Source: Larix kaempferi (taxonomy: Eukaryota; Streptophyta; Pinopsida; Pinales; Pinaceae). Taken from it: a DNA stretch of 64,000 bases. The notes beneath the pieces were generated by a model, which searched no databases, was not told the origin of the DNA, and worked only from the letters and a program-made list of their open reading frames with translations. The DNA is taken from contig BSBM01000179.1 of the NCBI GenBank assembly GCA_027924585.1, positions 11,942,501 to 12,006,500 of the forward strand. Reading direction: 5' to 3'. Numbering within the stretch: the first letter of the stretch is position 1; each line of letters opens with the position of its first letter. The translations under genes and the position numbers were made by a program. Shown here piece after piece: positions 24,255 through 36,331 of the stretch.

Positions 24255-24355
24255 GCTAAAGTCTATAGAGGTGTACATACCCTACTCCCCTCCATATTGG
24301 AACCTATGACCTCCTAGAAGGAAACACATGTTCTTAACCTTTAGGCCCACTCAAA
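24255..24355 (-). mobile_element. tRNA-derived SINE-like piece, minus strand
   Basis: On the minus strand GGGCCTAAAGGTTAAG resembles a pol III A box, and about 30 bases on GGTCATAGGTTCCAAT resembles a B box. The order and spacing resemble tRNA-related plant SINEs of the Au type. The 3' end is not defined. Confidence 0.4.
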
Positions 24356-24389
24356 TTGTTCTTACTCATATATATTAATTATCAGATCC

Positions 24390-24490
24390 ATTATGCCCAC
24401 GAAGGGGAGATTAATTGGTAATGAGTAAATGAGATGAGAATTTGTAAATGGAAAGCCACAAGTTCAATTCCTCGTGGGTATTAGCTTAAT
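24390..24490 (+). mobile_element. tRNA-derived SINE-like piece, plus strand
   Basis: GGGGAGATTAATTGGTAATG resembles an A box and CACAAGTTCAATTCC a B box. The ends CCCACGA (24396) and TCGTGGG (24472) pair like an acceptor stem 83 bp apart, but no proper T-arm forms, so a working tRNA is unlikely. It lies head to head with the piece at 24255. Confidence 0.4.
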
Positions 24491-25599
24491 TTTTTTATTT
24501 TATCAAATCCATTATAAAAATATAAAATGTATTTTTCCCTAATTACTGGTATAACATGTATTGGGCCATGAAAGACAATGTGTTTTCTAGCCTAACTTAT
24601 GTGATGTGATGGGCTCACATATTCTAAATGCCCTTTTCACTTTTGGCATATGAGACGCATGCAACCCCAAGTTGTTAGTAGTAAAATGTTAATTGAATTG
24701 AAGTTGACACCAATACAACACCACAAACACAAATAATTGAATATGACTAGGAAGAGGATTACAATAATTATAGGCCCCTGTAGGCAAAGAGGCTATGGGT
24801 AGGAAAAGAGGCTATGGGGTTGCAAATTGCCACCACTAAGTCCTCAACGAGGTGGCTACATATCACACTAGACATGGACCTTTGGTATTGGTATGTGATG
24901 GCCCCCATCTTTACACTCACATGATACAATAAGAATGCATTAAGAATAACAAACAAGTGAAATTAGCAGCAAAGCTACTTATACCTGCCTCTTAGAATAT
25001 TTTAATGTAATAGTAGTACATAATTAAAAATTAAAAGTTAAAATAATTATGTAACATTTTAGCAATGTATCACTTGTGGATAGTTTGAAAGCAAAAGAAA
25101 AGTGACATGCCTTACTCTATGCTTTTAAAAGTTGAAATATATTTTCAGATATCTAAGTGTTAGCAACTATTGATAAATGATTGATTATGGCATTATGAAA
25201 TGTAAGACTAGTAGCTTAAATTTGTTTGTTTGTATAAAAATAAATATGATCTTTTTTAGATTTTTGTTACCTAGTTTAAGAGATTTGAGGTGATATGACT
25301 ACTAGATGGAAGTTATCCAATTAGAAAATTGGATCCCTATTCTTTAAGTAAAATTAGTAAGTCTTTTGATTTGTAAAATAATAAATAAATGACATGTGGA
25401 TAAGTTGAAATATTTAATGTGTCATATATGCAATAGAGAAAGTATTAAATATGTAACAATTAGTTTGGATATTTATTTTTCATTTTCATTTTAATAGATT
25501 TTTACTAAAAAAATAGATTAGCATTATAATTTTGACAATTATAAGTTATTATAATTATAATAATTATAAGTTATTTTATTAATTGTAATGTAAAACAAA

Positions 25600-25740
25600 T
25601 AGAGATTCAATGCAATGCAATTTTGGAAGCTTCCCATCTAAAATTTGGCAGCTTTTCATAGGTTTCCTAAATACCAATAACTCAAAGATTAGAGATTCAA
25701 TGCAATGCAAGTTTGGAAGCTTTCCATCTAAAATTTGAGT
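25600..25740. repeat. Direct repeat of about 55 bp
   Basis: AGAGATTCAATGCAATGCAA followed by TTTGGAAGCTT and CATCTAAAATTTG occurs at about 25602 and again at about 25691, with few changes. Confidence 0.8.
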
Positions 25741-25893
25741 TTATAATCTAATCACCACAGAATTTGGAGGCCACTTCAGAAAATGCTGGTACATGAAACA
25801 TAAAGAAACAAAATTCTGTACGCTATATTTGTTGCTCTGAAATTTCATTCTACGTCTTCGAATCTCATCACTGCTATACAATATAACGTTAGT

Positions 25894-26449
25894 ATGAGAA
25901 TGGCAGGGACTAATTAGTTCACAAGTAATTTTAGCGATTTAGTTGCTCGTCCTTGCAGACCAGTAATACTCCTTGTGTTGCTTTCTATTTTGCTTTCAAA
26001 TGTCCATAACAACTGTGTCGTTGCAAACGATCCACAAACAAAGGTGTTGGCGGCGAAGATGTTGTTACACTAGGTTGGTGGTTAGTTTTTTCATTGTTTA
26101 TATTATTTTAAAAATGGTTGATATACCTTAATTTCAATCAATTATAGATAAGCATTTAAAAGTAATTGATACAAGTAGATCCACATATATAACACTTTAT
26201 GTTTTTAATTATTGATATAACATTTTAAATTTCTCAATTCATAACAACGCTACCGCAGCAATAGCAGTATAACTATAACTCTGTGAAGACTAATTGACCT
26301 TAACTTGTGCATTTGCAGGTCCGTTATCTACACCCGTTGGTCACAATAATGTGGATAAATATCACATTAACCCTAATTGTTTGTGTTGCTTAGCTTGCTT
26401 CGATTTATGTAGTTGTTGCAAAAAGTGTTGTCCTAGTTCACAGTGTTAA
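25894..26449 (+). pseudogene. Broken gene for a possible secreted cysteine-rich peptide
   Basis: Exon 1 starts at ATG 25894 or, in the same frame, 25900. After a TAG at codon 6 (25915-25917, from 25900) it reads a clear signal peptide (PVILLVLLSILLSN, then NNCVVANDPQTK). Exon 2 (26319-26449) follows a good acceptor (ATTTGCAG) and encodes NPNCLCCLACFDLC then SCCKKCCPSSQC and a stop, with 11 Cys in 23 residues. A donor in the matching phase lies at 26081 (GTTAGT), but a second in-frame TAG (26071) then remains in exon 1. A poly(A) signal AATAAA follows at 26488. The layout of signal peptide, intron and Cys-rich end fits secreted plant peptides. The Cys pattern does not match GASA, RALF or defensin as I know them. 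It may be a decayed member of a living family elsewhere in the genome. Confidence 0.4.
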
Positions 26450-26487
26450 TATGTTTACGACTACCAGAAAATAACATACTCTTATAA

Positions 26488-26493
26488 ATAAAA
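26488..26493 (+). terminator. Possible poly(A) signal of the cysteine-rich gene
   Basis: AATAAA lies about 40 bases after the stop at 26447-26449, a normal distance for a plant polyadenylation signal. AT-rich sequence makes chance occurrence easy. Confidence 0.35.
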
Positions 26494-26499
26494 TAGCCA

Positions 26500-26548
26500 G
26501 ATTGTATTTGTGGCTACTAACGCTAGCCAGATTGTATTTCTGGCTACT
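26500..26548. repeat. Two tandem hairpin-like units
   Basis: TAGCCAGATTGTATTTGTGG and then CTA is repeated as TAGCCAGATTGTATTTCTGG and CTA, about 32 bp apart. Each unit begins TAGCCA and ends TGGCTA, so each can fold on itself. Confidence 0.75.
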
Positions 26549-26549
26549 A

Positions 26550-29500
26550 AATTTTGTTGATTGTCCTGCATAGGTTATGAAATCAAGCGTTGAATATCTA
26601 TTTCCTATTTGAACTTCTTATTTCCAATATTACAAGAAAAGGTCATTTACATGTAAATGTCATTTTTCTCAAATGTTTTTTTTTTAAATGTATTTATAAA
26701 TTTGTAAATGGAATAGTTTAAAATAGCAGCAAAGCTGCTTATACCTGCCATTTGAAATTAGTTTATAAGCAATTTAATTAAAAGTTAATAGCCCAAAAGT
26801 AAAAGTAATTGATTTCTTTACATGAATATTAAGTATTTTAAGAGAAGTTAACCAAGAAATTAATAATTCCTTGGAAGTGTGGCGGCCTAGTTATTAGTAT
26901 TGCTAGGTTCAACACTTTATTAATAATAATTGAAATTACTTTATCCTTCTCTTCTCAATGATTCTTTAGAGATTATAAAAATGTTGCAAACCCAAATTTC
27001 ACCCAAATTTCACATCCATATAAGATAATAGGAATAAACAAATCTAAAAAAGCATTTAGTGATATATCTATTTTCATAATATATTAATGTATATGATATT
27101 AAATTATAAATAAAAAAAACACATAAATTATTTTTTAGTGATTTGAAATAGTTTGTTTTGGGATTAAAAAATAAATTGTTTTTTCAATCCTAACCTCTCA
27201 AAATCTTTAAATTAATAAAATAATGTTTTAATTAAAATTGATTGTATAAACAATAATAATAATATCAATTAAATATAAACATTAAAATTAATATATTTTA
27301 CTATACTATACTAATTATTTTATTTTTTATTTAAATATCTAATATATTGAAGATCCACGTGATATGAGATTCCATACGTTATCGTGGTATTTTCTTTCAT
27401 CAGAGATCGAATAAGTAAACATAGTATCCAACTTAGTATCCACTTGCATAGGAGGTGTGGTTAGTTATGACAAATTCAAATCGAAATTATCAAAGAAATA
27501 TGAGTAAACATATACCCTAAACAAGGTTTAGAGATTTGGATTATAGATGAGATATTGAAATAAATTCAATATAGTTATTGGAAAAAAGTAATGTTTATTA
27601 ATTATAATTTATATGTATTTTAAAATATATGTAAAATTTAAACTTAAATATTTTATCATCCAAAACTATTATATAAAATCTCACTTATCAAAATTACGTA
27701 AAACTATTATACAAAAAATTAATATAAAAATAATCCAAAATTATTATATAATATAAATGTTTTAAGCTTATCCATTTGATTTTAAAAAAAAAGCACCGGA
27801 GGCAGGTATAATAAAGATAAATTTATATTAATTTAAATTAAAGATAAATAAATATATTCCTTGTTACAAATTGGATTAATTTATAAATATAGATATTATA
27901 TAACTACATAGACATAATGAGAAACTTCTTTAATTTTATGAACATAAATAATGAAAAGTTTAATGAATATAAAAGCTAAAATGTATGAATCCGTGATCAA
28001 CGTGATGAAAGTTCCCTGGGTTTTGAAATACATTAAAATGAATACCACGAACCATGGAAGTGTGAATGCTCTAGGTTGGATTTTAGTGACAATAATTTAT
28101 TATTGATTCAATAATTACGGAAGTGCGAAAGCTACGGTAGGTAAGTGAACACGTGTTGGTGTCTGCACGGTTTGTAAGATCCAAGTGATGATGGCAGTCC
28201 AGTCATTTGGCAGTGTAATGATTATTTAAAAAGACATTTGGCAATATTAGAGCTAATTAGATATTTTTATTTTAAAATTATTTAATTATATCATATCAAT
28301 GATATTAATTTAAAGGACACTTGGCATAATAATGTATTTTTTTATGATTATTATTTTTAATTGATTTTTTATATCTGATAATTATATTGCACACTAGGCA
28401 AATTAGTCACATCATTAATATAAACCAATAACAAAACAGAAAAATGTATTTTAAAAAATTAAAAAACATATTTTAAATTTAAAAAAAATAATTTAATATA
28501 TGAATTTTACAAAACTTAAACAAAACTTTAGAAAAAAAGTATAAACTAATTAAAGTCAAAGCTTTAGGAATACCAAACGATTGCTATATAACCTGCGGGA
28601 AGCAGGTATAATAAACTATAACCGAAAGGCCATAGAGAAGCTTCTATGGTCACGTGATGACGATAAGTGTCTGGCCCGGGGTAGTGATTGTTAGCACCAA
28701 ACTTTCTCTATCCAACCTAACCATTATTGTAGCTTTCTCTATCCAACCTAAACATTATTGTTAGGTTGGGAAGGTATGTACTATATGCTATACTTTGTTA
28801 TTCCATTCAATTATTTTCCCTATCGGTTGCTTTTCAATCTCCATTTTCCATCTATCACATGGCACCGACATATACACATGATTGTATATCCATCCTCAGC
28901 TACAAAACTTTTGTTTTGTACGACACCAATTAACTTGAAAACATCATGTTATAATTTTTGAACACTAGAAAACCAACCACCATGACATGGGATGTGTATG
29001 TAACATTGGTTTATTATTTGTAGGTTATTAAATAAATTGATATGTAAATGAAAAATAAAAAAATAAAAAATTAATAGAGATAAAATGATCGTATATTTAA
29101 TAATAATGACATTTAAATATAAAACTTTTCCTGATTTGAAATATGCAACTTTAATCATGACATATTAACTTGTAATAAATTTAACAATAACCAACTATGC
29201 ATAAATTTTCTACTGGTAAATTTGCACCATTGAAAAACAATAAACAATCTACCAACTAAGAGAATCATAATATATATATGTTGAATCAATGCATAAGTCA
29301 ATGAAATAAGGACAAGAATATATGCCAAAGACTCCACCGATTTTCAATAGTATTTCAAGTCATTTATCCTTCCTTCACTAAAATTTAAAAGGATGATCGG
29401 TGGAAACCAAACCATTGACGAACATTTAAAATTTGAATTTTACACCTGTGTGTAATCATAAAAAAATTTCAGCAAGAGAGATTTGAATTTTATATAGTTT

Positions 29501-30590
29501 ATGAGAAAATTTAAAAATCTAAATCTTTTATATTAATGAAATTATCATTAAAACATAAAATCTTATGTTTTCAACATTATAATGTTGAGATAGTCTAAAA
29601 ATCTATCAAAAGAAATGCTTCCATAAATTTGTTGCATAAATGGTATAGGAACTTCTTTGTCTCTAGTTTTTGAATGCTTAGATATTTCCTCGAAAGTAGA
29701 AGATGGGGCATCTGATAAATCATTTTGATTTAAAACAATATTGTAGTTTAAAAGTTTTATTAATTGTTTTTTTTAGGTTATTAAAAATAATAGAAAAAAG
29801 AAATCAACATTTTTAGCATGAAATTCGGTAAGAATAATTTTGGATTGATGGAATTGCAAATATCGATCGTTAATATTGAAAAATCAAGTTGTAATAAGGA
29901 TATTTGAGGGTGCTAAATCTATTTTTATATTACAAATAACAATATCTACAATTGGTGTCCATATCATTGAGTTTACAGTTATTATATATAGATACAATTA
30001 GGAAAGATGTTTCATGATGGCGGCTGCTAGGGTTTGGGCTCTGCAAACTACGGTTTGTTGTACCATAGGGAATTGTTAGCTTTCCTACCATGGAAGGGTT
30101 TCTTGGACAGTTGGTGGACTACTCGGGGATTCATGGCCATACTTGGGTATTTTCTGTATGGTGGATGGAATAAAATCTAGTTATGAGCAAACCAACGGCG
30201 GAGTTGGTTCACCCATCCTTCAAGATGTGTGGGATGCATAAAGTAGTTGGGGGGTCTATCGTGTTCCCTGCTGTCAGGGGTTGTTGTCAGAGGATAGTCT
30301 TTTTGCATGTTTTGGCTCATTTGTTGAACTTGTGATGATCTCATCATCAAGGCAAATCGGGTCGCCTTTGAATGAGTGCACTTGGGAGGGTGTTACCGCA
30401 ATACCTACCTCTTAGAATGATTGGTAAACGAGACAAATTGGAGATATCCACAAAGCTTCACCTCATCAACGGACGCCGACGATGGAGGGACTAGGTTTGA
30501 ATTACAGCCATATGACCTTGCATGCAAACCAAAGATCGCCCCTAGTAAGTTATAATGACTCCCGTCAGTCAGTTTTTTCTCCCTCAAACC
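26550..30590. other. Very AT-rich spacer
   Basis: No gene recognised on either strand. Simple A/T runs dominate 27000-28560. Short GC-richer islands at 28010-28200 and 28620-28700 contain ACGTG words (CACGTGTTGG, CACGTGATGACG) of the kind found in plant promoters, but no open frame with a known domain follows. The 67-residue open frame at 28758-28961 has no recognisable domain. Confidence 0.5.
28695..28765. repeat. Tandem 36-bp repeat with inverted end
   Basis: CTTTCTCTATCCAACCTAA followed by CCATTATTGT occurs twice in a row, and TTAGGTTGG, the inverse of CCAACCTAA, follows directly. The three parts could form alternative stems. Confidence 0.8.
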
Positions 30591-30599
30591 TTGATGAGG

Positions 30600-31165
30600 G
30601 GTCTCAAATTGAGGTTAAACTGGATAATGGCCATGCTACTCCAAAGTAATGATTTTGTGCCTCGGGGGTGGCGGATTTATTGGAAGGGGTTTGGTTCTAG
30701 AGGAACTAGAAGCCGGTGTAAACCAGAACAAAGCAGGACCACCCAAAAGGAAAAAGAAGAAGGCTATCAAGTCCACAGGAGCTAGCATTGAGTTGGTGGT
30801 GGGGAAGGACATTGCTATTATGGAGATCCCCCGCTACTCAAGTAACTTATGCTCATAGTCAAATTTTGTGGCAGAAGGTTCTCGGAAAAAGATGTGAATG
30901 CATGGGTGAAGGCTTCCTGGAGCCTTGTGATAAAGGACTTTCCATAAATCCTCTAGTTAGCTAAGGGATGGATTGGTTTTGATTTTAAGAATCAAGAGGA
31001 CGTTGAAAGTATATTGCACAGAGTTTGGTTAAATGGGAAAGTGGCTCTCGCTTTGAAACCATGGCACCCCTTGTCCAATCCTAGGAAGGATTCATTGGTG
31101 ACATTCCCCATTTGGTTCAAATTGCCTTGTTTTCCATTGGAATTTTGGTCGACAGAAGGGTTCAA
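30600..31165 (+). pseudogene. LINE ORF1 (DUF4283-type), truncated by gypsy-A
   Basis: ORF1 of many plant LINEs starts with a DUF4283 domain thought to bind nucleic acid. Here KFCGRRFSEKDVNAWVKASW, KGWIGFDFKNQEDVESIL, ALALKPWHP and PIWFKLPCFPLEFW fit that domain well. Stops near 30949 and 30957 break it. A Lys-rich stretch (PKRKKKKAIKS) precedes it. The coding sequence ends where the LTR of gypsy-A starts at 31166, so the LINE was there first. The region 30010-30600 may be its 5' leader. It need not belong to the LINE pieces at 21-23 kb. Confidence 0.7.
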
Positions 31166-31768
31166 TGATCCGTATTTATGTGAGAATGAAATGAAAGAGC
31201 ATATATATATTGCAAGAGACACAGTGATACAATAAACACATGTTTTATTAAATGAATGAAACAGAATAGACTATAAAACAAAAGAATTTAGAATCGTGGT
31301 AGTTGTATCTCTGAGAAGAGATGTGGCTGCTACGCTCATTTGTTACAAGTTGAATACAAAAGGAGGCCGAAAGGGCCTATTTATAATAAGCATGAGGAAA
31401 AGAACCATAAACATCCAAAAAGCTAACCCTAGGAGATGAACCATCATAAAGTTTGCAACCCCAAGGTGGTTAGTTGAGCAGTCAACTTCCTTGGGTCATA
31501 CCTTTTTCATATGATATCCATTTAGGGTGTTCGGCAGACCATTGGAAAGGTATATCTAAGGAGTACAATAATGGATAAGGCCTTAGAGAGAGAGCATGGC
31601 TATTTATTGGGCCACTACAGACCCAAAAAAACATCATTTAGGGCCTCAAAACAACCCTAGAAGTTCAGGACCTAAAAATGATAGAAAATTTACTAGAAAA
31701 TTGCTAAAATGGAAAACAGTTTTGAGCCAGTGGAATAGGTGGGTGGCCACCTATATCCATATGGATCA
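31166..31768 (-). repeat. 3' LTR of gypsy-A
   Basis: The ends are inverted copies: TGATCC at 31166 and GGATCA at 31763-31768. The first 400 bp align with 45086-45497. It lands in LINE ORF1. The target 5-mer on this side is TTCAA; the other side is not available. Confidence 0.88.
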
Positions 31769-31782
31769 GTCTTTCCCCCTTA
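31769..31782 (-). other. Polypurine tract of gypsy-A
   Basis: On the minus strand AAGGGGGAAAGAC lies directly before the 3' LTR start TGATCC, where plus-strand DNA synthesis is primed. Confidence 0.8.
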
Positions 31783-31809
31783 GGAAGCAATGGTATTCAT
31801 TGCATTGAG

Positions 31810-33340
31810 TTCCCCCATCAAATGGGGAAACTTCTGTTGAACTTGACTCCTGGTGAGACACTTTCCTTGGTGGAGTAGCTTCCCTGCTTTGACAACTCAA
31901 TATAGTTGGATCTCCTACTGGAGGGTGCCCTTAACATGTATGTCCATGATCCAATCAATGGTTTCATATTCCATGATGTTAGGCTTAATATTTGTGGGGT
32001 TCAACTTCTCTTCCACCTCCGATGTGTCCAACAATGGTGGAAATTATGGTTGAAGGAGATCCACATTAAACGCTGGGTGCAGGCCAAGGAATGGAGGAAT
32101 GCTTAATTTGAAGGCATTCTCATTGTCTGCCTTGGTTATGGTGTACGACCCATATCAAAGTGGACGAATCTTGCGATGGGATCCTATGAGCCTCTCTTTC
32201 TACAAATGAAACCAAACCTTATCACCCACGTGGAACTTGTGTGGAACACAATGTTGGTCATGTCGTTGCTTGTACTTGGTATTGGCTTTTTCCAAAATGT
32301 CATGGACCTGTTGATGGATGTGCTAGATTCATTCAAAAATTATGGTGGCCTTATCAGCCTCAGTCTGAGCATGGGAAGATTCCTCCCGTGTGGATGCAAT
32401 GGGAATAACTACATCAATTGGGATCAGTGGTTGGAACTCTAGGCACACCAAAAAAGGGCTATGGTTGGTAGAGCTATGAAGGGATCTGTTATAGCTATGA
32501 TGAACATATGGAAGACTCTCATCCCATGTGCAGGGATGTTCAGAATTGTACATTCTCAGAATATGCACAATCATCTTATTTACTACCTATGTTTGTCCAT
32601 CAGTATGGGGGTGGAAGGAAGTCGACTTGGTGAGCTTGATATCCATCAATGACCATAGGCTAGACCAGAAGGTGCTTAGGAACCTGTTGTCCTAATATGA
32701 AACAATAGTCTGTGGCATCCTGAAATGAACCCAAACATGCTCGAAGAAGAGCTTAGCAATGGCTTTCATGGAGATGCTCTTCTTGCAAGCTATCTGAATG
32801 GCCATCTTAGAGAAGCGGTCCACGACCACAAACACACATTCATTACCATAATTGGTTGAAGGTATTCCTTACATGTAATCCATGGAGATGGATTCCCATG
32901 TCCCATTGGGAGTAGGGTGAGGGGTGTACAAACCCTACTTCTTGATGGTAGGTTTCGCGATGGAACAGGAAGTGTAGGATATGATATATCAGTCGACATC
33001 TTGTCGGAGCTTGGGACAATAAAAATACTTATACAATATCACCACTGCCTTTTCTCTGCCAAAGTACCCTGCCACCTAATTGTAATGCACTTCCCAAATC
33101 AGCTTCACACCCTTTCTTGAAGGAACATAGAGATGGACCAGGGTGGCATAGAAATCCTTCTTGGAGATTAAATTCTACCACTAGTGTGCCTGCACAAAGT
33201 GTTTGATAGATGGGAGCGAATTCAAAATCACTTTCATATAGTTGAGGCCACCTAGATGTGTCCTGTCCACAAGAGTTGGGCACCATGGCCAATGCCTCTA
33301 CTGGAGGTCGACTGAGGAAATCGACGACTCGATTGGTGCT
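31810..33340 (-). pseudogene. gypsy-A integrase region
   Basis: The best stretch is 32329-32574 on the minus strand (HILRMYNSEHPCTWDESLPY, then HHSYNRSLHSSTNHSPF and VCLEFQPLIP), which is the end of a gypsy integrase core. Further blocks are spread over several frames between 32600 and 33290, with many stops. The C-terminal part (31810-32110) holds DTSEVEEKLNPTNIKPN and LHQGKCLTRSQVQQKFPH. I cannot tell whether that part is a chromodomain-like end. Confidence 0.75.
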
Positions 33341-34520
33341 TCCCTTCTTATATTTAATGTTCAGGTGGAATTGCTACAAGTAGGTGGACCACTTTTGGTG
33401 GTGGTCATTCTGTAACTTTCCTTGTGTTTGCATGAACTGCAGGGCTTGTGAACAATGTGGATGGCCATCTCTTTTCCTAAGATGTAATGATTCCATTGAT
33501 GGAAGGATTGGAAAATGGAATATATTTCCTTTTCATGGGTGGGGTACTTGCAGACTGTATATGAAAGAGTCTCACTATGATACACCACTGGATGGCCATG
33601 CTGAGTGAGGACTGCACTAACACCATAGTCCGTGAGAATCTATCTCAATCTCAAAGGGATGTTGCAGATCTATTAAGGTAAGGATGGTTTTCGAACATAA
33701 ACACTGCTTCAACTCCTCAAATGCTTGTTGTTGTTGCTTGGACCACACAAAATTTTCCTTAGATCCCCCTTTGGTCACATGCATAAGGGACCAAGCAATA
33801 TTATGGAAGACCAACAAAATATGAACTAAAATTTGGCAAGGCCTAGGAAGCTGCAAATCTCTGTAAGAGTTGTCAAAGTCATCCAATCATGAATGGATTG
33901 GATCTTGGTCGGATCCACATGCACACTATATTTTTCCATGATGTATCCTAGATACTGAACCCTCTCCATTCCAAATGGGAACTCTCTATATTGGCGTATA
34001 ACTTGTGATGTTGCAGGGTGCTAAGGACCCGGTGGATATGCTACAAATGTTCTTCCCAAGTTCTATTGTAGATGAGGATATTATCGCCCATCATCCTCAT
34101 GAAGGTTCTTGGAGCATTAATCAAGCCGAAAGGCATGACCAACCACTCAAAAAGTCCTTCCCAAGATTTGAAGGCAATCTTCCATTCATTGATCTTCTCA
34201 ATCGGAACATGATGATAACCAGACTTCATATCAATCTTACTAAAATATTTGGCACCCTTGAGCTGGTACAGAAAGTCATCGATCTAGGGAATGGGGTACC
34301 GATTTCGGATTGTGATTTTGTTTAGAGCTCTATAATCAATATAGAGTCGCCATGTCCCATATTTATTTTGCACCAACACAATTGGACTCCCACAAGGTGA
34401 GGAGTTGGTTCTAATATTCCCTTTCTGGATTATTTCTTGAATTTGGCATTAGATTTCTTCATTTTCCATGAGGGAACGCCTGTATACTAGCCTATTAGGT
34501 AAAGGTTACCTAGGTATCAA
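33340..34520 (-). pseudogene. gypsy-A reverse transcriptase and RNase H
   Basis: RT blocks include [53 protein letters not shown] and the altered DNILIYNRTWEEH. The catalytic Y/F.DD motif reads GDNILIYN, so the second Asp is changed. RNase H follows as WSKQQQQAFEELKQCL and HEKEIYSIFQSFHQWNHYILG. Stops and small frame shifts are frequent. Confidence 0.82.
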
Positions 34521-35594
34521 ATCAATGGAGTGCTTGACCCAACAATGTACTAGCACCTCGGAAGGTGTGGGTGAAGATGTCTTCTTATGCTTCCACAATC
34601 TTGTTCACTTGTTTCTACTGTGTTGAGGGATCCGGTGTGGAGGCGATGGATGTTTTTGCGATATTTCATTCACCTTTAGATCAGATCATGAAGAGGACAA
34701 ATTTCCTTTTCTGGGAGATTACCTTCTTGCATTGATTAGCTATGACGAGGGACAATGCAGTAATGGGAATTGTCTCTGGTATCCTATAGAGTTTCTTTCC
34801 CAAAGTAATAATCACACTATAAGGTTTAGGCTCATACACAACATGAAATTTCCACATATATGTTTGTCCTAAAAGAACATCAAAAAATTCAAGGGGGGAA
34901 ACATCACACATTGCCTCATCTTTGAAGGGATTGATGTCGTAGGATAGGAGACACTGTTGACTGACACGGATGTCTCGTCCCTGGCTCAACCAAATGATGT
35001 TGTATGGTTGGGCGTGTGGAATTATTGGCAGCTTCAATATTTTGATGACCTCAACCGAGATGAGGTTCTTTTGGCTACCATTGTCAACAATGAAATGTAG
35101 TGGATTCCCCTACACCCATAGTTGTAAATGTAAGAGGCACTCCCCTTCCTATGGCTCCTCCGACTCTTCTAGGTGAATCTTTATGGTTGTGATGGTGGCA
35201 CTAGGTTCTGCACTAATGATCCACTTTCCCCTTTCTTGATTTGATTTAGAGTATGAGCCAGTGTATGGATGTGTGGATTTTGTCTTAACCAACAATGATT
35301 GTTTTGAGCAACATTCATCAATGTTGTGCCAAGGGATTTTGTGGAACTCACACCACTTGTCGATGTCCTTCTTCGATTTCCCATTACCCTTCTTTTCTTG
35401 TGGTTTAGGAGGTTGTCTAGATTTTGGTTTTCCTTGTTCTGTTCTTTGCTTTGTGAGTTACAACCACCTTTGTTAGGCTTTTGTTGTTGTTGATTTGGAA
35501 ATCCAAACCCCCCCTTATTATTTTGCTTAAAATTTTACTCAATATTGACATCAAACTGATAAGCGGCTCTCGATGACGATATGTTCAAGAAATC
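34521..35594 (-). pseudogene. gypsy-A protease and gag C-terminal part
   Basis: The gag part has a Cys/His motif (CEFHKIPWHNIDECC) typical of the zinc knuckle in this group of gypsy gags, close to 35320. The protease follows with FIVDNGSQKNLIS near 35090, with Asn in place of the usual Thr/Ser after the Asp, and then a long open stretch (34681-35037, for example SPLEFFDVLLGQTYMWKFHV). The right edge is the target duplication of copia-2. Confidence 0.78.
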
Positions 35595-36331
35595 TGTTGG
35601 AATATTCTCACTATCATTTTTGTATTTTGCATGCATGCAACCAGTCATTTACATGCATTTGAATGCAATTGCATGCATCCAGTCATCAGTATGGCAGTCT
35701 CCCAGCACCTAGTCCTTATTTTCTATCCCCCAGGAGCCTGCTTCTGCTCAGTTTTAGCCCTCCTAGCCGCTGATGCACCCTTGTTTTCATCACTGGAGCA
35801 CAAGTGTGCCTTATTCCACCTATTTAGGAGTTACTTCAGTTATTTGGTTGGTTGATGACTCAGTTCCTTGGTTCGAGGGATGATTGATCAGTTAACTGAC
35901 TGAAGCACTTAGATAGGCACTTACTGAGACTAGTTGAGCTCTATTGACTACTGAAAGCTCCTCATGCACCCACATTGCAGTCTCCATCCCTACATCAGTT
36001 CCCATGCACTCAGTTAGACTCACCTAAATGACTATTTGACTTTTGTGACTATTGCCACTAGTTTGGATGATGTCTCCAGTGTTATCCAAGCCACATTTTG
36101 AGGAGAATTCGAATGAACTTAGAGGCATTCGAATCCATTTGATTATATCCAACTATTATTGATTTTACAGAGTTACAGCTTACAGCTGATGTATGATACA
36201 ATAGTTTTTCTCCATTTTCTGTGTAATGAGTGATTATTGATTCAGCATGTATTCTTCTTCTTTCTGCACTACATGAGTGAATTCTAGTGAGGTCTACTAC
36301 TGTTGAGTGATCCTCATCACAAAATATTACA
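35595..36331 (+). repeat. 5' LTR of copia-2
   Basis: It starts TGTTGGAATATTCTCA and ends AAAATATTACA, directly before the primer site. The 3' half matches 43611-44315 closely. It has several ATGCATGC words near its start. Confidence 0.92.

Larger units (their letters stand above)
23006..25890. other. AT-rich spacer
   Basis: Apart from two SINE-like pieces near 24255-24490 and a direct repeat near 25600-25740, nothing is recognised. A C-rich stretch at 23840-24130 (runs such as ACACCCCC) has no coding sense. Confidence 0.5.

Noticed and set aside
24396-24478. Possible tRNA gene of class II length
   Set aside because: Acceptor-like ends pair, but no proper T-arm or anticodon arm forms; a SINE-like origin fits better.
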